Assembly: GCA_963838375.1 (NCBI GenBank)
Contig: CAWIQY010000016.1
Coordinates: forward strand, 434,001 to 498,000
Direction of reading: 5' to 3'
DNA length: 64,000 bases
Origin: DVED01 sp963838375
GTDB lineage: Bacteria; Cyanobacteriota; Cyanobacteriia; Cyanobacteriales; Geitlerinemataceae
The translations under genes were made by a program, and so were the position numbers. The notes below the pieces were generated by a model. It was not told the origin of the DNA. It searched no databases and saw only the letters and a program-made list of their open reading frames with translations. Positions 53,762-63,583 of the stretch are shown piece by piece. Positions within the stretch are counted from its first letter, which is position 1. Each line of letters opens with the position of its first letter.

Positions 53762-55720
53762 TTAATACACGGGGAGTTCGATGATAAACTCTGTCCCTTC
53801 ACCCGGTTGCGATCGAAAGGTTAATAAACCACGATGCTGCTCGACAACGATCGCGTAACTAATTGCTAACCCTAAGCCAGTTCTCTTACCCGCAGATTTC
53901 GTACTAAAAAAAGGTTCAAATAAGTGGTTTTGAATTTGAGACGGAATGCCGCTACCATTATCCACAATGCGAATCTTGACTTGACATTCGCCTTGAGGTT
54001 GGGTAACCGATGGGGGAACTCGATCGAGGCTAGTCACGATACTCATTCGAGGCAAAAAGTTGGAGTTTGCCGTTTTCATTTTGTCTTCCAGAGCATCGAT
54101 CGCATTGTTGAGCAAATTCATAAAAACTTGATTGAGTTGACCGGGATAGCAGTCGATTGACGGAATTTCTCCATACTGACGCACCACTTCGATCGGCTTG
54201 CCATTTTGGGGTTCTTTAAGCCGATTTTGTAACAGCATCAGGGTACTTTCAAGTCCTTGGTGCAAATCGGCTTTCTCCTTTTGAGGGCGATCGTGACGGG
54301 AGAAAACTCGCAAACTCAACACGATTTCGCTGATGCGATTTGCGCCTTCGCGAATGGCGCGAAGTAACTTGGGAAACTCAGTTTTGACGCTATCCCAGCG
54401 AATTCTTTCGATTTTATCACGGATGGGAATAACGGGGTTAGGGTAGTAAGACTGATAGAGTCCTACCAATTCGAGCAAGTCTGTCGCATATTGAATGGCA
54501 GGAGCAATATTACTGTAAACAAAACTGACGGGATTATTAATTTCGTGAGCGATTCCTGCCATCAGCGTGCCCAAACTCGACATTTTTTCGCGCTCGACGA
54601 GCTGGGATTGAGCGCGTTGGAGATCGTCAAGCAGTTTCAGAAGTTGTTGAGTTTGAGCTTTCGATTGAGTTTGGGAGCGTAGAAGTTCCACTTCCGCTTG
54701 CTTGCGCTCGATCGTCGAACTTACCTGTGCCGCCACAATACTCACTAATTGGAGCAGTCGATCGTCCTGTGGTAATTGAGTTTTGCTAAAAAAAATCAGA
54801 ACAGCCAAGACGTTGTTATTTCCTAAAATCGGTACACCTAATGCCGTTTTCAAGATAGATTCTGATGTGGTCGAACAATGAAAGCAAACATTTGTTTTTT
54901 CCTGGGTCAAGTCTTCGACCCACTCGGGTTTTTGAGACGACCAAACTCGTCCTGGAAGTCCTTCATTTGCGGCAAGGGTAAAGTTTCGGCGGTTAGGGTC
55001 AATATGACAGACAAAATTACTGCCCGCGTACCATCCTCGACTGCACGAGAGAACATTGGTTTTTCGATCGCCAATCCAGGCTTCAGCACAACTCCAGTCG
55101 ATCGCCTGACAAACTTGGGCGAGAACTCGTTCGAGTGCGGCATCAAAGTCTGGAGCTTCGCTGGTTGCTTTGGTAATACTCAAGAGTAATTGCAACCGGG
55201 CATTTTGCTCCCGCAGTTGCCGATTTTGCTCTCGCAATTGTTGTTGCAGTCGCCGCCGCTCTAAATGATGTTCGATGCGAGCCAAAATTTCCGTCGGCTC
55301 AAAGGGTTTGGTAATATAGTCCACGCCCCCGACTTGGAAAGCTTTTATCTTATCGAGGGTTTGTCTCAACTCGCTGAGGAAGATGACGGGAATGTCGCGA
55401 GTGACTTTCTGAGCTTTAAGTCGCTGACAAATGGCATATCCATTAATGTCTGGCATCCTCACATCGAGCAAAATCAAGTCCGGAAGACTAGACTGGATCG
55501 ATCGCAATGCCATCGCTCCACTGGTTGCCACTCGGACTGCATAGCCTTCTCCTGCTAGAATTTGAGCTAACAAACTCAAAGTAGCGGGCGCGTCGTCAGC
55601 AATCAGAATTTTGTCCGATCGGCTCGGGGGTGGACTCGTGATGCCAGCAGACAAACCGCTTCCGTTCTTCCAGAAGGATCTGGGGGTTTTGGGTGATGAG
55701 GAGTCAGCGGTATTCGACAT
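53762..55720 (-). CDS. Hybrid REC-GAF-histidine kinase
   Basis: 652 residues. An N-terminal receiver domain (about 36-155) with the DD pair, phospho-acceptor Asp in LILLDVRMP and Lys in YITKPFEP. Then a coiled coil, a GAF-like domain (about 180-340) and the transmitter (about 360-652) with H-box GIAHEINNPVSF, N-box NLLNNAIDAL, and G-boxes VDNGSGIP and GKRTGLGLAISYA. It is a soluble sensory kinase; the signal is unknown. It stands alone and could be controlled by another kinase through its receiver. Confidence 0.93.
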   Translation of the reverse strand: MSNTADSSSPKTPRSFWKNGSGLSAGITSPPPSRSDKILIADDAPATLSLLAQILAGEGYAVRVATSGAMALRSIQSSLPDLILLDVRMPDINGYAICQRLKAQKVTRDIPVIFLSELRQTLDKIKAFQVGGVDYITKPFEPTEILARIEHHLERRRLQQQLREQNRQLREQNARLQLLLSITKATSEAPDFDAALERVLAQVCQAIDWSCAEAWIGDRKTNVLSCSRGWYAGSNFVCHIDPNRRNFTLAANEGLPGRVWSSQKPEWVEDLTQEKTNVCFHCSTTSESILKTALGVPILGNNNVLAVLIFFSKTQLPQDDRLLQLVSIVAAQVSSTIERKQAEVELLRSQTQSKAQTQQLLKLLDDLQRAQSQLVEREKMSSLGTLMAGIAHEINNPVSFVYSNIAPAIQYATDLLELVGLYQSYYPNPVIPIRDKIERIRWDSVKTEFPKLLRAIREGANRISEIVLSLRVFSRHDRPQKEKADLHQGLESTLMLLQNRLKEPQNGKPIEVVRQYGEIPSIDCYPGQLNQVFMNLLNNAIDALEDKMKTANSNFLPRMSIVTSLDRVPPSVTQPQGECQVKIRIVDNGSGIPSQIQNHLFEPFFSTKSAGKRTGLGLAISYAIVVEQHRGLLTFRSQPGEGTEFIIELPVY

Positions 55721-56184
55721 TATTTAGGGCTGGGGTGAGCTTACAGAGTGCCTTGCAACAAGCTTCTCGTGCTGCGAGCTTCGTCCGATCGCTCGAGAAA
55801 GAGAGTTGAAAGTGTTGGAAATGGTTGAAAATTAACGATCGCCCAACTCACTACTGCAAAAAATTATAGAAACAACTGCAAGACCAAAAACCTGACTTTT
55901 AGTCTGCTGACAAATGGATGAAGATCGATGGCAGGACGGGCAGGAGATCGCACTCGAGAGGATGAGCTCGTGTTGGGACACTCGCATTTAGAATAAAGAA
56001 TAATCGATCTTCAGGAAATTGAGGGGGTTGGCACAGAAAGCCGCAGTCATACTCTGTTGAGAGCATCGCGGTACTCCATAGCAGTCGAGATCGCGTCGCG
56101 ATCGATCTCAAAGGGTAAAATAAACCCTGTAAGGGCGACTCGTGTGGTTGTATGCAGGGTTGACCATAAGGGGAACGTACTAGG
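55721..56184. other. Divergent intergenic region, nothing recognised
   Basis: About 460 bp between the histidine kinase (leftwards) and ycf66 (rightwards), so promoters for both are expected. A minus-strand frame at 55899-56198 is likely spurious. No repeat was recognised. Confidence 0.45.
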
Positions 56185-57585
56185 ATGCTTTCATACATTT
56201 TGGCGACGATTGTTGGTTTGGGTAGTGTGGCATTTTACATGGCTGCCTTTTTCTTCCCGGAAGTGTATCGCAAGGGAGATTTTGTCTGGAGTGGCGTTGG
56301 CTTTTTCTACGCTCTGGTGTTGTGGTTTTGTGCGGGGCAAATTGGCGGGGCTGTGTTGTTGGGTCAAACCGCTAGCGTGGCACTGGTGGCTTGGTTGGGT
56401 TGGCAAACCCTAATACTTCGACGGGAAACCACCCCCCTGGCGGAACAAACGAGTACCGCTGCGATCGATCGACAGGGGATTTCACCCACTGCCATTGGCG
56501 AGAAAGTTACGAATGTTTTTAAGCCGGGGAACAAAGCCACCACCCAAACGGCAGCTTCTTCAGTTCTCGAGATGGCAACTGATGCGATCGAGACTGTCTC
56601 GGATGCGGTGGCAGAGGGGTTAGAAACTGCAACTGAGTTCTTGGAGACCAAAGCAGCAGAGGAAAATCTTCAGCCAACCGCCCCTCTTGAGGATATAACC
56701 GATCTACCATCGACTGCGATCTCCAAAGAAAGTCCCGAAGGGATTTCCCCTGTTCTTCCCGAACCGGAAAACATTGCCGAAGAAATTAGTGAGGATACAC
56801 CCAAGTCTTCTGTAACCGATATCGAGCAGTCTACACCGATCGTGGCAACAGAAGACGATTTCGAGGACGAACTGGATGCGGTGACATCAGCCCCTACCCC
56901 AGCACCTGCCCCCATTCCTTCCCCCCCAACTCCCTCTGTTCAACCGAAAAGTCGGACGTTTGGATTTTTGGCATCTTTAACGAATCGCCTGAAAGGTTTG
57001 CTGAGTAAGGAGAAACCTAAATCCCCAACTCCAGTTCAGACAACGCCATCTTCGATCGCTCAACCCGACAAGGTTATGGATTCGGTAGAGGTCGAAACCG
57101 CCCCACCTACCGAAACTCTCGAAGTTGTGGATTCGGAGGAAGTCGAAACCGTGACATCTACCGAAACTCTCGAAGTTGTGGATTCGGAGGAAGTCGAAAC
57201 CGTGACATCTACCGAAACTCTCGAAGTTGTGGATTCGGAGGAAGTCGAAACCGTGACATCTACCGAAACGATCGAAATTATCGAAGTTATGGATTCGGAG
57301 GATGTGGAAATCGTCGAAGTTGTGGATTCGGAGAAAGTCGAAACCGTGACATTTACCGAAACGATCGAAGTCGTGGATTCGGAGGATGTGGAAACTGTGA
57401 CACCTACCGAAACGAGCAGTATTCCGGTTCCAGAAGAGGCGGAAACGATCGTTTCTGAAGAAAACCCTGCCGATTCGGCAATTCTCCCCAAGAAGGAAGA
57501 ACCTGACCTAGATAAAGAGATGCCGAACTCGGATGAAACAAGTCCTACCTCGAAGAAGCCCAAACCTAAGAAGAAACAATCCTAG
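56185..57585 (+). CDS. Ycf66 family protein with long acidic repeat tail
   Basis: 466 residues. The first about 90 residues are the Ycf66 membrane domain (LSYILATIVGLGSVAFYMAAF, FFPEVYRKGDFVWSG) with two or three helices. The rest is low complexity and rich in Glu, Thr, Val and Pro. Between about 310 and 410 lie tandem 17-residue repeats of the VVDSEEVETVTSTETLE type. Ycf66 is conserved in cyanobacteria and plastids with no known function. The acidic tail is variable between species. Confidence 0.85.
   Translation: MLSYILATIVGLGSVAFYMAAFFFPEVYRKGDFVWSGVGFFYALVLWFCAGQIGGAVLLGQTASVALVAWLGWQTLILRRETTPLAEQTSTAAIDRQGISPTAIGEKVTNVFKPGNKATTQTAASSVLEMATDAIETVSDAVAEGLETATEFLETKAAEENLQPTAPLEDITDLPSTAISKESPEGISPVLPEPENIAEEISEDTPKSSVTDIEQSTPIVATEDDFEDELDAVTSAPTPAPAPIPSPPTPSVQPKSRTFGFLASLTNRLKGLLSKEKPKSPTPVQTTPSSIAQPDKVMDSVEVETAPPTETLEVVDSEEVETVTSTETLEVVDSEEVETVTSTETLEVVDSEEVETVTSTETIEIIEVMDSEDVEIVEVVDSEKVETVTFTETIEVVDSEDVETVTPTETSSIPVPEEAETIVSEENPADSAILPKKEEPDLDKEMPNSDETSPTSKKPKPKKKQS
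57118..57270 (+). repeat. 51-bp coding tandem repeat in ycf66
   Basis: CTCGAAGTTGTGGATTCGGA recurs at 57118, 57169 and 57220, exactly 51 bp apart, with nearly identical flanks. Degenerate units continue to about 57410. It encodes the 17-residue acidic repeats. Confidence 0.9.
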
Positions 57586-57617
57586 TGTCCGACTGGGCGA
57601 TAACGCAATCGATCGAG

Positions 57618-58700
57618 TTAACTGAGCGCCTCCGATAAATAATCTGCCGTTGCCGACACCATGGCAATGGCATTTTCGTATGCCATTCGCGTCGGTCCGA
57701 GAATCCCCACACTCCCCACCGACACAGAATCTCGCTGATAGGTTGCCGAAATCAAAGCACAAGCTCGCATGGGTTCTAGGGGGTTTTCCGCACCGATGCG
57801 CACTGTCACTCGTTTGCTGGAATTACTGAGGTCTGAGGGGACAAAAATCAGGGGAAAAAGCTGTTCTTGCTCTTCTTCCAACAAGTACAGTAAAGGCACA
57901 AAGCGATCGGACTCAGAAAACTCCGGTTGTCGCAAGACTTCCGCAATGCCGCCGATCATCATCCGCGTCGAGGTCGGTTGTTGAAACTGGCGGGTCAAAT
58001 CGGTCAGTCGGTTGGCGATCGAATCGGCATACTGCTGAAACTCTCGATCGATGTCGCTCCAGTCTAAATTCGACAAGTCAGTTAGCAGTTTTCCGCGTAA
58101 CTGAGCATTTAAAAAGTTAGAAAGCAGTTGCAGTTCTCGATCGATACGATCGGGATCGGGAACTACATCGGCATTGTCATCGGTCTGCATCGACAAATCT
58201 ATCAAAGTCGATTGGGTTTCGTATGTATCTGTAACCAACACCAGCATGACTCGCCGGACTTCGACTTGGACTAATTGCAAATGGCACAATCGAGAGGTAC
58301 TGGTTTGCGGCAACGTAATCAGGGTGATGTAACCGCTGAGCGCAGACAGAATGTGCGCGGCTTCCCGCAATAGAGCTTCAAGGGTTGCGCATTCCCAATT
58401 CAGCCGCCGACCGAGCAACTGCACGGATTGTCGAGCAAACAGGTCCGAGGGTTGGATCAATTCATCCACATAAGTGCGATAGCCAAAATCCGAGGGAATG
58501 CGTCCGGCGGACGTATGGGGTTGGTAAAGCAACCCAGCCTTTTCCAAAACGCCCATCACCGAACGAATGGTCGCCGAGCTAACGCTGAGATCGTCTACTA
58601 GGGCTTTAGAACCAACAGGTTCGGCGGTGGCGATGTAGTGTTGTACAGTCGCTTTGAGAATATTTTGTTGTCGAGAGGTTAAACCAACCTGTCCGAACAT
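57618..58700 (-). CDS. hrcA: Heat-inducible transcription repressor HrcA
   Basis: 360 residues. The N-terminal winged helix (LTSRQQNILKATVQHYIATAEPVGSKAL, then SSATIRSVMGVLEKAGLL) and PHTSAGRIPSDFGYRTYVD are the HrcA signatures. A GAF-like sensor domain follows. HrcA represses groESL/dnaK operons through CIRCE sites. No CIRCE (TTAGCACTC...) was noted inside the window. Converges with ycf66. Confidence 0.96.
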   Translation of the reverse strand: MFGQVGLTSRQQNILKATVQHYIATAEPVGSKALVDDLSVSSATIRSVMGVLEKAGLLYQPHTSAGRIPSDFGYRTYVDELIQPSDLFARQSVQLLGRRLNWECATLEALLREAAHILSALSGYITLITLPQTSTSRLCHLQLVQVEVRRVMLVLVTDTYETQSTLIDLSMQTDDNADVVPDPDRIDRELQLLSNFLNAQLRGKLLTDLSNLDWSDIDREFQQYADSIANRLTDLTRQFQQPTSTRMMIGGIAEVLRQPEFSESDRFVPLLYLLEEEQEQLFPLIFVPSDLSNSSKRVTVRIGAENPLEPMRACALISATYQRDSVSVGSVGILGPTRMAYENAIAMVSATADYLSEALS

Positions 58701-58893
58701 TTATGTTAAAGTATGGCTGCGAGTAAGATGGATTTAAATGAATGATGCTGTCGATCGGGCAACTCCAGAGCGAGTAGAAAAGCCGATCCCCAGCAAATCC
58801 GACTTTTTGTTATCCTAGCACCCCAGTCAATTTCTTCCTTTGTTTCCGCCTCATCGCTCCACGCGAGAATGGAAATTTTTCGAGCCTGTAACG

Positions 58894-60102
58894 ATGATAG
58901 ACGGAAACCCCGCAGATATCAGTTCGGTACGAACCAAAATATCAGATGAGTTGAGTTCGAGATCGATCGCTCTGGTTCACGAATGGTTGACCCCAGAAGC
59001 TACCGGGGGTTCCGAACTGGTGGTGGCAGAGATTCTCAAGTTTATCGATGCCCAATTGTACGCGCTAATCGACTTTGAATCGACGAATCCCGATAGCTAT
59101 CTCTACGGTCGATCGATTTCGACCACTTTCCTGCAAAACTTCCCCAAAGCCCGTCAGGGCGTCCAGAAGTACTTGCCTTTGTTGCCTTTGGCGATCGAAC
59201 AGCTCGATGTCCGGGCTTACGATATCGTGCTTTCTTCTTCCCACGCCGTTGCCAAAGGCGTCCTCACCAGCCCCGGGCAACTTCACGTTTGTTACTGTCA
59301 TACTCCCATGCGCTATGCCTGGGATCTGACGTTTGATTATCTCAATCGGTCTCGCCTCGGGCGCGGATTGCCGGGTTGGGCAACTCGATATCTGCTACAC
59401 CGTCTGCGGATGTGGGATGTTCTCAGCGCCAATCGGGTGGATTATTTTATTGCTAATTCTCAACATACGGCGCGACGGATTTGGCGGTGCTACCGACGGC
59501 GAGCTGAGGTAATTTATCCGCCTGTGGAGATCGATCGATTTCCCTTCGAGCCTAACAAGCAGGATTTTTATCTGACGGTATCCCGACTGGTGAGTTACAA
59601 GCAAGTATCTTTAATTATCAAAGCATTTAACCAACTGGGATACCCGTTAGTTGCGATCGGCACAGGACCTGAACTGGAACAAATGCGGGCATTAGCCCGA
59701 CCTAATATTCAGGTACTCGGGGCGCAATCGAACGCCGTTGTCGAGCGGTATATGTCCCAAGCAAAAGCTTTTGTATATGCGGCTTGCGAGGATTTTGGCA
59801 TCGCGGTAGTGGAGGCACAAGCCTGTGGCACGCCCGTCATTGCCTACGGGGTTGGCGGAGCATTGGAAACGGTGCGAGATGTCCGAGACTGCCCCGAAAC
59901 CGGGACGGGATTGTTTTTCTTTGCCCAAACCGAAGCGGCGATTGTCGAGGCAGTGAAAAGCTTTGAGGAGTATCGCGATCGGTTTAATCCCGAAACAATT
60001 CGATCGCAAGCTGCTCAATTTGCCCCTACAATCTTTGAAAAGCGTTACCTGACTTTTTTGGAGCGCTGTACTCGAGAATTTTGGTCTGGGACTCTAGACT
60101 AG
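58894..60102 (+). CDS. Glycosyltransferase family 4
   Basis: 402 residues from the ATG at 58894; an upstream TTG (58840) extends the frame. The GT-B fold is seen as an N-terminal acceptor domain (HEWLTPEATGGSE) and a C-terminal donor domain with CEDFGIAVVEAQACGTPVIAYGVGG, the E-x7-E motif of GT4. It transfers a nucleotide sugar to a growing polysaccharide. It precedes a sugar-phosphate transferase on the same strand, so it likely belongs to exopolysaccharide or LPS synthesis. Confidence 0.92.
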   Translation: MIDGNPADISSVRTKISDELSSRSIALVHEWLTPEATGGSELVVAEILKFIDAQLYALIDFESTNPDSYLYGRSISTTFLQNFPKARQGVQKYLPLLPLAIEQLDVRAYDIVLSSSHAVAKGVLTSPGQLHVCYCHTPMRYAWDLTFDYLNRSRLGRGLPGWATRYLLHRLRMWDVLSANRVDYFIANSQHTARRIWRCYRRRAEVIYPPVEIDRFPFEPNKQDFYLTVSRLVSYKQVSLIIKAFNQLGYPLVAIGTGPELEQMRALARPNIQVLGAQSNAVVERYMSQAKAFVYAACEDFGIAVVEAQACGTPVIAYGVGGALETVRDVRDCPETGTGLFFFAQTEAAIVEAVKSFEEYRDRFNPETIRSQAAQFAPTIFEKRYLTFLERCTREFWSGTLD

Positions 60103-60206
60103 AATGGTACGTCCTGACCGATCGCACCTCGATCTCCCAGTTTTTCTCAGCGGGTGACCGAGGTCGAGTATTGAGGACTGCGTGTGGTGTGAACGGAAGG
60201 AGTAAG

Positions 60207-60938
60207 ATGACTGCCAATAGCCAATTTATCTCCGGCAAGGGAATCTGGGCATTTTTCAAGCGTAGTCTTGAGTTGCTAAAATTAAGGGTCAGACGCTGGA
60301 GCCTGACTGTCGCTAGAACGGACGGAAAAGTTGTTAAGCGAATTTTTGATATTCTATTTTCATTATTCGTTTTAATCTTTTTTTCTCCGATTTATTTGGG
60401 GTTAACACTGGTAATTTTTTTGAGTTCTCCAGGACCCATTTTTTATGTTCAAGAACGAGTTGGCAAAAACTTTAAGACTTTCGACTGTATTAAATTCAGA
60501 ACGATGGTCAGTGATGCTGATGCTGTATTGAACGATATTTTGGCAACCTCGCCCCAAATTCGAGCAGAATTCGAGGATAATTTCAAGCTAAAAAAAGATC
60601 CCAGAGTGACCTCGATCGGTCACTTTTTAAGGGTGACCAGCTTAGATGAGTTTCCTCAATTCTGGAATGTATTAAAAGGAGATATGAGCGTTGTCGGTCC
60701 GAGACCTCTGGTGGATGAGGAGTTACATAAATATGGTCGATCGATTGATAAAGTGCTAACCATCAAACCCGGAATTACGGGTTTATGGCAAGTTTCTGGG
60801 CGCAATGATATTCCCTATCCTCAGCGCGTCAAGATCGATGTATATTATGTCAATTCTTGTCACCTTTGGATGGATTTTTTGATTATCATTAAAACGATCG
60901 GAGTGGTACTATTCCCTAAAAATAACGGAGCTTATTAG
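60207..60938 (+). CDS. Undecaprenyl-phosphate sugar transferase (WcaJ/ExoY family)
   Basis: 243 residues from the ATG at 60207 (AAGGAG 5 bp upstream). One membrane hairpin (about 50-75), then the bacterial sugar-transferase domain: KFRTMVSDAD, TSLDEFPQFWNVLKGDMSVVGPRP and KPGITGLWQVSGRN. It loads the first sugar-1-phosphate onto the lipid carrier, starting a polysaccharide repeat unit. The lack of an N-terminal multi-span region groups it with short ExoY-type enzymes. Confidence 0.93.
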   Translation: MTANSQFISGKGIWAFFKRSLELLKLRVRRWSLTVARTDGKVVKRIFDILFSLFVLIFFSPIYLGLTLVIFLSSPGPIFYVQERVGKNFKTFDCIKFRTMVSDADAVLNDILATSPQIRAEFEDNFKLKKDPRVTSIGHFLRVTSLDEFPQFWNVLKGDMSVVGPRPLVDEELHKYGRSIDKVLTIKPGITGLWQVSGRNDIPYPQRVKIDVYYVNSCHLWMDFLIIIKTIGVVLFPKNNGAY

Positions 60939-61173
60939 TCTCAAAATTCAGCTTTCAGCCCTAAACTCTATCAGAACTAAAGGCTGGAAGTTGTTGATTT
61001 AGCGCGAATCGCTATAGTTTCGATCGCCCGTATTTTCCGGTTCTTTTCTATCCAAAACTAGAAGTGCCAGTTTGGGCGGCAATTCCACATTGTCAGCCAC
61101 CTATGTCAAGCTGGAGTCAGGCGATCTCAGTAGAGTTGTCTTTTCAGATTAGTTTGTTACTTTGAGGTCAAAT

Positions 61174-62241
61174 ATGACGCAACCGAAGCGAGCTTTAATT
61201 ACGGGGATTACCGGTCAAGATGGATCGTATCTGAGCGAGTTTTTACTCGAGCAAGGCTATGAAGTTCACGGGATTATTCGGCGGACTTCAACCTTTAATA
61301 CCGATCGCATCGATCGCATTTACGTCGATCCCCACAACGAAGATGCTCGGTTCTTTCTACACTACGGCGACTTGACCGACGGAACCACCCTGCGCCGACT
61401 CTTGGAAAAAATCCAGCCGATCGAAATTTACAACCTCGGTGCCCAATCTCACGTCCGAGTCAGTTTCGATTCTCCCGAATACACGGTGGATACGGTGGGA
61501 ATGGGAACGTTACGTCTCCTCGAAGCCATTCGCGACTACCAACAACGCACGGGAATTGAAGTCCGGTTTTACCAAGCAGGTTCCTCGGAGATGTTCGGCA
61601 AGGTGCAGGAAATCCCGCAAACGGAAAGGACCCCGTTTTACCCCCGCAGTCCCTATGCCTGTGCAAAAGTTTACGCACACTGGCAAACCATCAACTATCG
61701 GGAATCTTACAATCTGTTTGCCTGTAATGGCATCCTGTTCAATCACGAATCTCCCCGTCGCGGAGAGACCTTTGTCACCCGAAAAATTACCCGTGCGATC
61801 GCTCGAATCGTTGCCGGACAACAAAACAAACTCTATTTGGGAAATCTCGATTCTAAACGAGATTGGGGGTATGCAAAGGATTATGTTCGGGCGATGTGGC
61901 TGATGCTACAGCAAGACGAACCCGATGATTATGTCGTCGCCACCAACGAAACTCACTCGATTCGAGAGTTTCTCGACCTGGCTTTCGGTCATGTTAATTT
62001 GAAGTGGCAGGACTATGTAGAATTTGACGATCGCTACCTACGTCCGGCTGAAGTGGAGTTGCTCATCGGCGATCCGAGTAAAGCCCTGCAAAAATTGGGT
62101 TGGAAACCGTCGATAAGCTTTAAAGAGTTGGTGATTTTGATGGTGGAGGCGGATTTGGAAGCGCTGGGAATTTCTCTGTCAGAAAATTCGGTCAGCGATC
62201 GGGCGTTTATCCGTCAAGATAGCAATCAGACTTTTGATTAG
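61174..62241 (+). CDS. gmd: GDP-mannose 4,6-dehydratase
   Basis: 355 residues from the ATG at 61174. NADP motif GITGQDGSYLSEFLLEQGYEVHG, catalytic YACAK (Tyr and Lys), GSSEMFGKV, NHESPRRGETFVTRKI. It converts GDP-mannose to the 4-keto-6-deoxy intermediate, which fcl next door reduces to GDP-L-fucose. It is about 235 bp after the sugar transferase. Confidence 0.97.
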   Translation: MTQPKRALITGITGQDGSYLSEFLLEQGYEVHGIIRRTSTFNTDRIDRIYVDPHNEDARFFLHYGDLTDGTTLRRLLEKIQPIEIYNLGAQSHVRVSFDSPEYTVDTVGMGTLRLLEAIRDYQQRTGIEVRFYQAGSSEMFGKVQEIPQTERTPFYPRSPYACAKVYAHWQTINYRESYNLFACNGILFNHESPRRGETFVTRKITRAIARIVAGQQNKLYLGNLDSKRDWGYAKDYVRAMWLMLQQDEPDDYVVATNETHSIREFLDLAFGHVNLKWQDYVEFDDRYLRPAEVELLIGDPSKALQKLGWKPSISFKELVILMVEADLEALGISLSENSVSDRAFIRQDSNQTFD

Positions 62242-62313
62242 TGATAGAGGATAAACTAGAAACTGGGTTTCTTGAAGAAATCCAGTTCCTCATTATAAAT
62301 AGGAGTAGCTCCA

Positions 62314-63266
62314 GTGACCGATTTGGATCTTAAAGAGAAAACAATTTTAGTCACAGGTGGTGCGGGTTTTCTCGGTCGTCAAGTGGTGGCACAATTGCAT
62401 GAGGCGGGGGCGAATCGAGATCTCATTACCGTAGTTCGATGCGCGATCAAGACCTCTGTCTGATGGAAAATTGCCAAAACGTTGTTGCAGGGCAAGATAT
62501 CGTCATTCATCTGGCTGCACACGTGGGTGGAATTGGTCTTAATCGGGAGAAACCCGCCGAATTGTTCTACGATAATTTAATGATGGGCGCTCAATTAATT
62601 CACGCTGCTTATCAAGCGGGAGTGAATAAACTTGTCTGTGTGGGGACGATTTGTGCCTATCCAAAATTCACCCCTGTTCCTTTCAAAGAAGACGATCTTT
62701 GGAATGGGTATCCAGAGGAAACGAATGCCCCCTATGGCATTGCTAAAAAGGCTTTATTAGTACAGCTTCAAGCCTACCGACAACAGTACGGATTCAATGG
62801 GATTTACCTACTACCTGTTAATTTGTACGGACCGGAAGATAATTTTCATCCTAACAGTTCTCATGTCATCCCGGCGCTGATTCACAAGGTTTACGAAGCG
62901 CAGAAAAATAGGGATCGACAACTTCCGGTATGGGGTGATGGTTCGCCGACGCGGGAGTTTTTGTACTCCACTGATGCGGCGCGAGGAATTGTCATGGCAA
63001 CGCAGTCTTATAACGATTCGGAACCTGTTAATTTGGGGACGAATTTAGAAATTTCTATTCGCAATTTAGTGGAACTCATTTGCGAATTAATGGAGTTTGA
63101 AGGGGAAATTGTCTGGGAAACGGACAAACCGAACGGTCAGCCGCGTCGCTGTTTGGATACAGAACGTGCTAAGCAAGCCTTTGGATTTACGGCAGAAATG
63201 GAGTTCAAACAGGGGTTAAAAAATACGATCGACTGGTATCGGCAATACGCAGATCGGCTGGCTTGA
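62314..63266 (+). pseudogene. fcl: GDP-L-fucose synthase, single-base frameshift
   Basis: The GTG at 62314 starts DLDLKEKTILVTGGAGFLGR (NADP motif) but the frame ends at TGA about 62461. The downstream frame (from about 62439) continues DIVIHLAAHVGGIGLNREKP, VGTICAYP, YGIAKKALL (catalytic Tyr and Lys) to the stop at 63266. The shift lies at about 62436-62441 and looks like one lost base. Joined length is about 317 residues, normal for Fcl. It completes GDP-L-fucose synthesis with gmd, 72 bp upstream. Confidence 0.92.
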
Positions 63267-63352
63267 TGGCATTGCTGACCGTTGATTTTGACCGTTTATG
63301 GAATGTCGGGAATGCAGGGTGAGTTCAACACTCACCCATGACGGATCGCCAA

Positions 63353-63583
63353 TTACCCAACCTCCATAGAAATCGAATGATGATTCTCGGATAACGAGCA
63401 AACATCGCTCATTTTAGGAATCCCGAGTTCCATCGGACGATTGGGAGAGGTTCTGGACAAAGACGCGACTAGTTGTCTGAGTTCTTGTACGGTTTGATTG
63501 AGATCGCAGACTTCTTGCGTCAGGCTTTCTACCTTGCCTCGAAGATATCCGAGTTCCTGCTGGCAGCGAGTTTTAGCTTTCAT
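63353..63583 (-). CDS. Small coiled-coil protein
   Basis: 76 residues from the ATG at 63583, which has a strong AGGAGGA 8-9 bp upstream. Residues 5-42 are heptad-like (LGYLRGKVESLTQEV, LNQTVQELRQLVAS), a predicted coiled coil. No family recognised. It stands alone, converging with fcl. Confidence 0.6.
   Translation of the reverse strand: MKAKTRCQQELGYLRGKVESLTQEVCDLNQTVQELRQLVASLSRTSPNRPMELGIPKMSDVCSLSENHHSISMEVG

Noticed and set aside
55899..56198. 99-residue minus-strand frame before ycf66
   Set aside because: No family, no start signal, and composition like intergenic DNA.
57060..57563. Ser/Thr-rich minus-strand frame
   Set aside because: Antisense of the ycf66 acidic repeats.
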